From the NCBI GenBank assembly GCA_022710245.1, contig JAKLHH010000668.1, positions 1 to 5,141 on the forward strand: a stretch of 5,141 bases of DNA, given 5' to 3'. Below are positions 1 through 5,141 of the stretch, piece by piece. A program made the translations under genes and the position numbers. Each line of letters begins with the position of its first letter. The first letter of the stretch is position 1. The DNA comes from Myxococcota bacterium. GTDB taxonomy: Bacteria; Myxococcota; Polyangia; GCA-2747355; JAKLHH01. A model generated the notes under the pieces. That model did no database searches, was not told where the DNA came from, and saw only the letters and a program-made list of their open reading frames with translations.

Positions 1-820
1 CGCCCTCCACCTCGGGGTAGCGACGCCGGACGTCGCCCTCCCCGGCCTCACCCTGCTCCTCGCGCACGTCCGGGTGGACCATCTGCAGCCCACCCTGGTA
101 CCGCCGCAGCGCGCCGCTCACCCGCAGCCGCGCGCCCGGCTTGAAGCGCTCGGCCATGCCCCCGTGCGCCCGGAACCAGACGCAGGAGAGGAGCGGCGGT
201 TCGCCCTCCTCGCTGGCGAGCGAGACCTCGAGCATCCGCGCGCGGCCCCGCGGCCGGCCTCGCCGCGCGCTCACCACCACGCCCCGCGTCGTCACCTCGA
301 TGGCGCCTCCCCCGCTCTTCGCCCCGTCGCCTGCCCCCTCCGGCTCGAGGCTCAGCTCGCCCAGCGGTCGCACCGCGCGCTGATCGATGTACTCGAGCGG
401 CAGGAAGTAGAGGAGGTCCTCGATCGTCTCCAGCCCCCGCGCGGCGAGTCGCTCCGAGAGCGCCGGCCCCACGCCCTTCAGCACCTGCAGCGGGGCCTCG
501 AGGCCGGTCGCCTCCTCGAGCGCTGGCGCCGGAGCGGGAGCGCTGCCGGCGTGGCCGTCGGCCGAGGCCTCGGCGCAGAGGCGCAGCCCCTGCGCGACCA
601 GGCGCACCCGGCTGGCGCGATCCTTCGCCGCGAACCCCTCCAGCGCGGAGGCCAGCGCGAGGAGCTCGTCGGCGAGCGTCCCGGCGAGCTCGCCCGCCAG
701 ACGTCGCGCGGCGCGCTGCAGGGTCGGCCCCAGCTCCGCGACGTCGTCGAGGTGAGCGAAGCCATCCTTGGCGGCGAAGACGAGAGGGTTATGCAGGGCT
801 TGCCAGGCAGAGGCGGCCAT
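1..820 (-). CDS. recG: ATP-dependent DNA helicase RecG, N-terminal part (cut by left window edge)
   Basis: RecG is a superfamily 2 helicase that remodels stalled replication forks and Holliday junctions in the cytoplasm. The 273 residues visible here have no stop before the edge. Residues 1-105 are an Ala/Leu-rich, probably helical extension. Residues 111-157 match the start of the RecG wedge domain: LQVLKGVGPALSERLAARGL is the helix-hairpin-helix-like lead-in, followed by EDLLYFLPLEYIDQR. Residues 174-250 are the OB-fold part of the wedge, with CVWFRA, the FKPGARLRVSG turn and GGLQMVHPD. Residues 267-273 (RRYPEVEG) match the usual YPxxEG that leads to the motor domains. The Walker A and DExH motifs lie outside the window. 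The ATG at 820 is chosen because an in-frame TGA sits two codons upstream (826-824); no good Shine-Dalgarno is visible. It starts 23 bases after the FHA gene's stop codon, so it is probably the third gene of an operon. The family call is firm. Confidence 0.9.
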   Translation of the reverse strand, partial: MAASAWQALHNPLVFAAKDGFAHLDDVAELGPTLQRAARRLAGELAGTLADELLALASALEGFAAKDRASRVRLVAQGLRLCAEASADGHAGSAPAPAPALEEATGLEAPLQVLKGVGPALSERLAARGLETIEDLLYFLPLEYIDQRAVRPLGELSLEPEGAGDGAKSGGGAIEVTTRGVVVSARRGRPRGRARMLEVSLASEEGEPPLLSCVWFRAHGGMAERFKPGARLRVSGALRRYQGGLQMVHPDVREEQGEAGEGDVRRRYPEVEG

Positions 821-843
821 GGCTCAGGCCGGGCGCGGGCGAC

Positions 844-1566
<723 letters not shown>

Positions 1567-1575
1567 CCTTGAACG

Positions 1576-1579
1576 CCTC
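1576..1579 (-). promoter_or_regulatory. Shine-Dalgarno site for the FHA gene
   Basis: GAGG on the minus strand lies nine bases before the ATG at 1566. It supports that start over the internal ATG at residue 8. It is the clearest ribosome binding site among the genes of this window. Confidence 0.5.
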
Positions 1580-1586
1580 GACCAGT

Positions 1587-1600
1587 CAAGCCGCTGCTTG
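1587..1600 (-). other. Small intercistronic hairpin after the lipoprotein stop codon
   Basis: Directly after the lipoprotein TAG (1603-1601), the minus strand reads CAAGC-AGCG-GCTTG, a 5-bp perfect stem with a 4-base loop. No T-run follows, so it is unlikely to be an intrinsic terminator. It could be an mRNA 3'-end stabiliser or processing site between two operon genes, or chance. The stem is short. Confidence 0.3.
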
Positions 1601-2890
1601 CTATTTGCGGCTCTTCAGTTTTTCTGCGGCAGCCTTGGCCTCCGTCCCGACGGTGTCGCCGCCAGCCCAACCCCGCAGCTTGGTGCCGTCACTGGTCAGC
1701 TTCTCCAGCGCGGGAACATCTTCCGTGGTCCCGATCCTGCTGAGGACGTGCACGGCGATAAGCTTAGCGATCCAGCTCTTCGACTCCAGCGCGCTCCGCA
1801 TCGCGGGCAGCGCCTTCGCCCCCAGCTTGACGATGTCGTTCTCCACGAAGTCCGTGAGATCGACTTTTTTGTAAGTGTATCCCACAGGAAGTGTTTCAAG
1901 CAACTTTGTGAGGGCCTTGACACCGAAGCCCTCGACCACCGCCTCCACCGCGCGGTAGCGAACCTTGTCGTCCTTCTCGCCGAGGAAGCTGAGGAGCGCA
2001 TCGAGCGCTGCCGGATCGTTGATCTTCTCGAGGAGAGTGAAGGCCTCGTCGCGGATCTGCGCCGCGTCGTCCTTCAGCGAGCCGTCCGCTGCGATCGCCT
2101 TGGCTGTGGGCACCAGGCTCGGGTGCGGAAACCACGCCAGCGCCTGCAGCGCGCGGATGCGGTCGGCGGCCTCACCCTTCTTCGCCAGCCCCTCCAGGTA
2201 GGCGCTCGCCTTCAGGCTCCCCACTCGCCCGAGCGCAGCCAGGGTGAGCTCCTCGATCGGCGTCTGCTTCTTCGCGAGCTCCACCAGCCGCTCGGCGCCC
2301 GCGTCACGCGCGCCCTGATCCCCAACCTCCCGCAGCAGGGTGGGGAACGCCTTCAACGTCACGGAGTCGACGGCGACCTGCTCGGCCAGCCAGGGGCCAG
2401 CGCGAACGCCGATGGCGCGGATGATCTTCTCGCCGCTGCTCTCGCCCTCCTGCCGGTTCTGCCAGTCGGCCAGCAGCCAGCGCGCGAGCTCGTCGTCGAT
2501 GGTCTTCTGCGACTCCTCGGCGAACTCGCGCACGGCGTAGAGCGCGTCCTTCGCCTGGATCTGGACCTTGCTGGTGCTCTTCGGGTTCGACCCCTTCATC
2601 CGCACCAGCAGTCGCTTGACCAGCTCTTCCACGATCTGCCGCCGATCGCCCGCGGTGATCGTCTTCAGATCCTCCGCCATCGGCGCGAACAGACCGTTCT
2701 CACCCAGCGCGTCGGCCGCCTCCGCCCGGATGGCGATCTTCTGCTTCGCGTCCCGCAGCGCGTAGCGGAGCTTCGCTGCTCCCTTCTCGCTCTGCTTCCA
2801 CTGCTGGATCTTCTCGGACGTCACCTCGCAGGCGACGAGCGCGAGGGCGAGCAGGACCAAGGTGCTGCGCAGGAGTGATGTGGAATTCAT
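1601..2890 (-). CDS. HEAT-repeat lipoprotein
   Basis: This 429-residue predicted lipoprotein has residues 1-20 as a signal peptide (hydrophobic LVLLALALVA) followed by the lipobox LVAC, with Cys21 as the lipidation site. Glu at +2 gives no Asp-type inner-membrane retention signal, so outer-membrane anchoring is the default expectation. The rest is almost all amphipathic helix pairs. The best HEAT/PBS-lyase-like repeats are about 192-235, 242-292 (ADRIRALQALAWF), 292-335 (DPAALDALLSFL, then VRYRAVEAVVEGFG) and 354-400 (GAKALPAMRSAL, then AKLIAVHVLSRIG). Earlier repeats in 55-190 are more diverged. Such alpha-solenoids serve as protein-binding scaffolds; no catalytic motif is visible. The start is fixed by the signal peptide, although the Shine-Dalgarno is poor. 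It is the first gene of the probable lipoprotein-FHA-recG operon, behind a strong promoter. The exact function is unknown. Confidence 0.88.
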   Translation of the reverse strand: MNSTSLLRSTLVLLALALVACEVTSEKIQQWKQSEKGAAKLRYALRDAKQKIAIRAEAADALGENGLFAPMAEDLKTITAGDRRQIVEELVKRLLVRMKGSNPKSTSKVQIQAKDALYAVREFAEESQKTIDDELARWLLADWQNRQEGESSGEKIIRAIGVRAGPWLAEQVAVDSVTLKAFPTLLREVGDQGARDAGAERLVELAKKQTPIEELTLAALGRVGSLKASAYLEGLAKKGEAADRIRALQALAWFPHPSLVPTAKAIAADGSLKDDAAQIRDEAFTLLEKINDPAALDALLSFLGEKDDKVRYRAVEAVVEGFGVKALTKLLETLPVGYTYKKVDLTDFVENDIVKLGAKALPAMRSALESKSWIAKLIAVHVLSRIGTTEDVPALEKLTSDGTKLRGWAGGDTVGTEAKAAAEKLKSRK

Positions 2891-2906
2891 GGCTTAGCTT
2901 CAGAAA

Positions 2907-2955
2907 CGAACGTATGATAGGGAGTCAGCTGGAGCAAGTCAAGTTGGCACGTTCG
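2907..2955. promoter_or_regulatory. Inverted repeat flanking the divergent promoter, possible operator
   Basis: A perfect 7-base inverted repeat has arms CGAACGT (2907-2913) and ACGTTCG (2949-2955). The arm centres are 42 bases apart, about four helical turns, so both half-sites would face the same side of the DNA. The arms bracket the -10 and -35 of the minus-strand promoter. A further GTTCGT lies at 2965-2970. A regulator binding here could control both divergent genes. Seven bases is short, so chance remains possible. Confidence 0.35.
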
Positions 2956-2978
2956 CTCACGATTGTTCGTCGCCGGTC
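2913..2978 (+). promoter_or_regulatory. Candidate promoter region for the fadL-like gene
   Basis: The plus strand carries TATGAT at 2913-2918, overlapping the minus-strand -10, but no good -35 lies 15-18 bases upstream of it. A separate TTGGCA at 2944-2949 resembles a -35 but has only a poor -10 (around TTCGTC). If that one were used, transcription would begin close to the ATG at 2979, giving an almost leaderless mRNA. No Shine-Dalgarno is visible before 2979. The true plus-strand promoter cannot be settled from sequence. Confidence 0.25.
2914..2942 (-). promoter_or_regulatory. Sigma70-type promoter for the lipoprotein-FHA-recG operon
   Basis: On the minus strand a -35 TTGACT (2942-2937) is followed after exactly 17 bases by a -10 TATCAT (2919-2914). 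Each hexamer differs from consensus at one position, which is rare by chance in DNA this GC-rich. Transcription would start near 2907, giving a leader of about 17 bases before the ATG at 2890. The local drop in GC here also fits a promoter. Confidence 0.65.
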
Positions 2979-4505
2979 ATGATGGGTCGCCTCTCCCCGC
3001 TGCTCCTGCTCGGCTTCGCCCTGCTCTCGCGCTCCTCCGGCGCGATGGCCGCCCCGCTCCTGGAGTCGCGGGTCGGCGGGCTGGGGCTGGTCGGAGCGGC
3101 GATCGACCACCCCGCGTCTGTCTACTATAACCCCGCCACTCTCAGCCTGCAGACCGGCCACCACGTCTTCCTCGACGGGATGGTCCGGCTCGGCGCCGGA
3201 CAGGTGTCCCTGGCCGCCACCGAGCCCAGCACGGGCGCGCCGCGTGCCGACCGTCAGCCAGCGCAGGATCTCCGCGACCTCTTCCCGCAGCTCTTCCTCA
3301 CCGCCAGCTCGGACCTCGGCTTCGACTCCGTGGTGCTCTCCCTCACGCTGCACACACCCTACGCCTCCCGTTACTCCTTCCTCCGCGGCGCTGGCGACGG
3401 CGAGCTCTTCGACCCAGCCGCGCAGGGCCCCTCGCGCTACCACGTGGTCGACTTCACCTTCTGGACGCTCTCGGTGACGCCGGCGGCCTCCTTTCGCATC
3501 TTCGACAAGCTCAGCATCGGGGTCGCCTTCAGCTACATCTACGTCGCCAGCGACTTCGCCTTCGTCCGCGACGCAGCGCTCGCCGGCGGCGCCAGGCGGG
3601 CGAGCGGCGAGTACGCCGCGCTCGACGACTGCGGCGGGACGTCGTGCGGGTACGGCGGCGACGCCGCGGCCGAGGCGATCCGCCTGCGCGGCCACGCGAA
3701 CGCGCTCCAGGCCACCGCGGGCGTGCTGGTCCGGCCGCACCCGGCCGTCGACCTCGGCGTCGGCTACCGCAGCCGGATGATCGGCTGGGGCGAGAGCAAC
3801 GTGCCCGTGCGCGGCGACGTCTGGGTTCGCCGCTCGCAGGCGACGCTCGCCAACGCGGCGCGCGACACGACGCTCACCGGTCCCGTCGCGCGCGACCTCA
3901 CCGGGCGTGGGTCGCTGACGATGTCGCTCCCCGACGAGGTGCATGTCGGAGCGGTCTGGCGGACGACGCCGCGGCTCCTCCTCGATCTCGAGTTCCGCTG
4001 GTTCAACTTCGCCGCGCTGAACAGCGTCGACCTCCGCCTGAGCGGGAGCGAGCTCCGCGCGCGGCCAGAGACGCCGGACCGGCTGGTGCTCTACCGCGGC
4101 TTCCAGGATGTCTTCGCGGTGCAGCTCGGAGCCAGCTACCAGCTCACTCCGCGCTTCACGCTGCAGGGCGCCTCGATGCTGGAGACCTCCGCCGTCCCGG
4201 CCGAGGCGGTCTCGCCCGCCTCCGTCGACGCGCTGAAGGTGGACTCCTTCCTCGCCTTCCGCTGGAGCCTCGGGCGCAACTTCACCCTGCGCGGCGGGTA
4301 CGGGCTGACGCTGATGCCCCCGCGCGATGTCACGTCGTCGGTGTTCTCGCCCTCGGACATGGTCGCGTGTGTCGACAAGCGGTACGACGTGGACCTCGCG
4401 GAGTGCCAGCGCTCGTCGGCCGGCCGCGGGGTGGCGTCGGCGGCGGGGCACTACAGCTTGATGGTGCACAGGTTCGATCTGTCGCTCGGGTGGGACCTGT
4501 GGTAG
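2979..4505 (+). CDS. FadL/OmpP1/TodX-family outer-membrane transporter
   Basis: This 508-residue outer-membrane beta-barrel belongs to the family that moves hydrophobic compounds, such as long-chain fatty acids or aromatics, across the outer membrane. Residues 1-24 are a signal peptide (LLLLGFALL core) with likely cleavage after AMA. Residues 34-56 carry the family's N-terminal signature: a Gly-rich start, then AIDHPASVYYNPATLSL with the conserved NPA that belongs to the hatch. SLPDEVHVGAVW at 316-327 matches the conserved C-terminal-half LPDE-G motif. Many alternating hydrophobic strands follow, and the chain ends in Trp, as expected for barrel assembly. It is longer than E. coli FadL, with extra sequence in likely outside loops (about 196-238 and 450-490). 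Two close cysteine pairs (218/223 and 464/476) sit in those loops and may form disulfides. ATG codons occur at 2979 and 2982, and either could be used. It is divergent from the operon. The substrate cannot be predicted. Confidence 0.9.
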   Translation: MMGRLSPLLLLGFALLSRSSGAMAAPLLESRVGGLGLVGAAIDHPASVYYNPATLSLQTGHHVFLDGMVRLGAGQVSLAATEPSTGAPRADRQPAQDLRDLFPQLFLTASSDLGFDSVVLSLTLHTPYASRYSFLRGAGDGELFDPAAQGPSRYHVVDFTFWTLSVTPAASFRIFDKLSIGVAFSYIYVASDFAFVRDAALAGGARRASGEYAALDDCGGTSCGYGGDAAAEAIRLRGHANALQATAGVLVRPHPAVDLGVGYRSRMIGWGESNVPVRGDVWVRRSQATLANAARDTTLTGPVARDLTGRGSLTMSLPDEVHVGAVWRTTPRLLLDLEFRWFNFAALNSVDLRLSGSELRARPETPDRLVLYRGFQDVFAVQLGASYQLTPRFTLQGASMLETSAVPAEAVSPASVDALKVDSFLAFRWSLGRNFTLRGGYGLTLMPPRDVTSSVFSPSDMVACVDKRYDVDLAECQRSSAGRGVASAAGHYSLMVHRFDLSLGWDLW

Positions 4506-4506
4506 T

Positions 4507-4525
4507 CGGCGCCGTCGGCGCGCCG
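4507..4525 (+). terminator. Possible hairpin terminator of the fadL-like gene
   Basis: One base after the TAG (4503-4505), CGGCGC (4507-4512) pairs perfectly with GCGCCG (4520-4525) around a 7-base loop. An all-G/C 6-bp stem right after a stop codon suggests a terminator, but only TCTCCGC follows and there is no T-run. It may be a weak terminator or a 3' mRNA stabiliser. Confidence 0.3.
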
Positions 4526-4533
4526 TCTCCGCA

Positions 4534-4624
4534 CAGCTCAGCCTAGCTTCCTTTCGCCTTTGCCCTCGCTTCTACCGCCACGCCCCCCTTGCCCCAGCCC
4601 TGCCTAGCCTTTGCCTTTGCCTCG
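4534..4624. repeat. Pyrimidine-rich tract with two imperfect direct repeats
   Basis: The plus strand is C/T-rich and G-poor here. Two related blocks, 4534-4568 and 4595-4624, each run from a CAGC, through GCCTAGC, to GCCTTT and an ending CTCG. The second contains GCCTTT twice in tandem (4607-4618). The blocks differ by several insertions and substitutions, so any duplication is old. Confidence 0.4.
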
Positions 4625-4760
4625 AGCATCCGTCCACGGTCGCTCTTCACCCGGCGTACTCCCTCGCGAAGGTCTGAGGCCGAGGCGCTGGCGGCAGCCG
4701 CACGAGCTCGTCGTATGATTCGCCGGCGCCGACGCTCGTACGGACCTTCGCCGCCCGTGC

Positions 4761-4777
4761 CAGCGGCTTCGCCGCTG
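4761..4777. repeat. Perfect 7-bp hairpin
   Basis: CAGCGGC (4761-4767) and GCCGCTG (4771-4777) form a perfect stem around TTC. Its last base abuts the left arm of the longer inverted repeat. No T-run follows on either side, so I do not call it a terminator. Confidence 0.4.
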
Positions 4778-4975
4778 CCTCGCTCGCTCCCTCGAGGAGC
4801 TTGTTTTCTTGTTCGCTGGTGACTCGGCGCTGGTCGCCAGGCGGCCCTCCTGGGTCTTGCCAGACGCCATTCCCGCGACGCCGCTCGGTGCAGAGGCGCC
4901 TGCGCTCGAGAGGTGCGCCGGGGCGGAGCAGCCGCTCCGGCTCGCTTGGGTGCTCCTCGAGGGAGCGACCGAGGC
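4777..4975. repeat. 24-base inverted repeat (23/24) with 151-base spacer
   Basis: The arm at 4777-4800 is the reverse complement of 4952-4975 except at one base. Each arm contains the palindrome CTCGAG within a 15-base core (GCTCCCTCGAGGAGC on the left) that matches exactly. Similarity stops sharply at both ends of the arms. It could be the ends of a small non-autonomous element, a recombinase or protein binding pair, or an inverted micro-duplication. Confidence 0.6.
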
Positions 4976-5141
4976 GTTGGCCCGGGCTCGCGGCGGGGCG
5001 ACTCACGCCAGGGCTCGCGTGGCGAAGGCGGCTTGGCAGCTCACGCCAGAGCTCGCCGAGCCGCGAGGCGAGGACCAGGTCGGAGGCGAGGACCAGGTCG
5101 GAGGCGAGGACCAGGTCGGAGGCGAGGACCAGGTCGGAGGC
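4809..5141 (+). CDS. Doubtful partial open frame ending in hexapeptide repeats
   Basis: The frame is open from after a TGA at 4716-4718 to the right edge, with no ATG or recognisable domain. The most plausible start is TTG at 4809, nine bases after GAGGAG (4794-4799), although that apparent ribosome site is part of the inverted repeat. The 111 residues seen include an Ala/Leu/Glu-rich, helix-like stretch (PLRLAWVLLEGATEALARAR). They end in four acidic repeats of GEDQVG encoded by the 18-bp tandem array. The antiparallel frame is equally open, so this may well not be a gene. Confidence 0.2.
   Translation, partial: MFAGDSALVARRPSWVLPDAIPATPLGAEAPALERCAGAEQPLRLAWVLLEGATEALARARGGATHARARVAKAAWQLTPELAEPRGEDQVGGEDQVGGEDQVGGEDQVGG
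5002..5056. repeat. 17-base direct repeat at 38-base spacing
   Basis: Positions 5002-5018 (CTCACGCCAGGGCTCGC) recur at 5040-5056 with one change. The 38-base period is not a multiple of three, so the copies fall in different reading frames. That favours a DNA-level repeat over a duplicated protein segment. Confidence 0.5.
5065..5141. repeat. 18-bp perfect tandem repeat, 4.3 copies, running off the right edge
   Basis: The unit GAGGCGAGGACCAGGTCG repeats without a single mismatch at 5065, 5083, 5101 and 5119, and a fifth copy begins at 5137 and is cut by the edge. The perfect identity implies recent expansion or active homogenisation. The length is a multiple of three, so the array would stay in frame: GEDQVG repeats in one plus frame, DLVLAS repeats in the opposing minus frame. 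Confidence 0.95.

Larger units (their letters stand above)
4506..5141. other. Repeat-rich region without a confident gene
   Basis: After the fadL-like stop codon, 636 bases run to the right edge. They contain a GC-rich hairpin, a pyrimidine-rich tract, a 7-bp hairpin, a 24-base inverted repeat, a 17-base direct repeat and an 18-bp tandem array. Open frames exist on both strands but none has a recognisable domain. By rough hand count, third-position GC in the best frames is about 80%, below the visibly higher level in the real genes here. It may be non-coding, decayed, or the 5' part of a repetitive gene continuing to the right. Confidence 0.5.

Noticed and set aside
1567..1600. A second TTGACT in the gap before the FHA gene as an internal promoter
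   Set aside because: At 17-base spacing the -10 position reads ATGGAT, which overlaps the start codon and does not resemble TATAAT.
1865..1870. A run of six A on the minus strand inside the lipoprotein gene, possible slippage site
   Set aside because: The zero frame continues through good HEAT repeats to its stop, and the alternative frame gives only Arg/Ser-rich sequence. There is no stimulatory structure that I can see. The short AT-rich patch may simply be local codon choice.
2925..4469. A 514-codon open frame on the minus strand opposite the fadL-like gene
   Set aside because: Its translation is Arg/Glu/Ala-rich with no motif, whereas the plus-strand frame has a signal peptide, the NPA signature and a terminal Trp. 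It is a shadow caused by high GC at third positions.
4589..4870. Short frames on both strands (77 codons plus, 88 codons minus)
   Set aside because: They are Arg/Ser/Pro-rich with no domain, no convincing ribosome site and no conserved context; typical GC-rich noise.
5065..5141. CRISPR array
   Set aside because: The units abut with no spacers, so this is a simple tandem repeat.

Overview
The window looks like chromosomal DNA from a high-GC deltaproteobacterial-type organism, most likely Myxococcota (Polyangia or a relative). This is an inference. It rests on the GC-rich codon usage, an FHA protein with a long Pro/Gly linker, a HEAT-repeat lipoprotein, a RecG with a long N-terminal extension, and a FadL-type outer-membrane protein that implies a Gram-negative envelope. 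No rRNA, tRNA, CRISPR array or transposase was seen.

Layout: positions 1-2890 hold three closely spaced minus-strand genes that read as one operon. In transcription order they are a HEAT-repeat lipoprotein (2890-1601), a protein with a ribbon-helix-helix-like N-terminus and a C-terminal FHA domain (1566-844), and the N-terminal part of recG (820 to the left edge, where it is cut off). The gaps are 34 and 23 bases, with no terminator seen between the genes. A near-consensus sigma70-type promoter (TTGACT, 17 bases, TATCAT) lies just upstream of the lipoprotein gene. The 88-base intergenic region 2891-2978 is divergent. It also carries a 7-base inverted repeat whose arms flank that promoter, which suggests an operator.

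On the plus strand, 2979-4505 encodes a complete 508-residue FadL/OmpP1/TodX-family outer-membrane beta-barrel with a signal peptide and two close cysteine pairs.

The last 636 bases (4506-5141) contain no gene I can call with confidence. They hold a hairpin just after the fadL-like stop codon, a pyrimidine-rich tract with imperfect repeats, a 7-bp hairpin, a 24-base inverted repeat (23/24), a 17-base direct repeat, and an 18-bp tandem repeat that runs off the right edge. Two long open frames lie here exactly antiparallel, and I cannot choose between them or show that either is coding.

How the genes may work together: the operon joins an envelope-anchored alpha-solenoid scaffold, a phosphothreonine-reading adaptor with a possible DNA-binding head, and a DNA-repair helicase. 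Whether this is functional coupling or chance adjacency cannot be read from sequence alone. The best candidates for something undescribed are the RHH-FHA protein and its operon with recG, the inverted-repeat operator, and the repeat-rich right-hand region.
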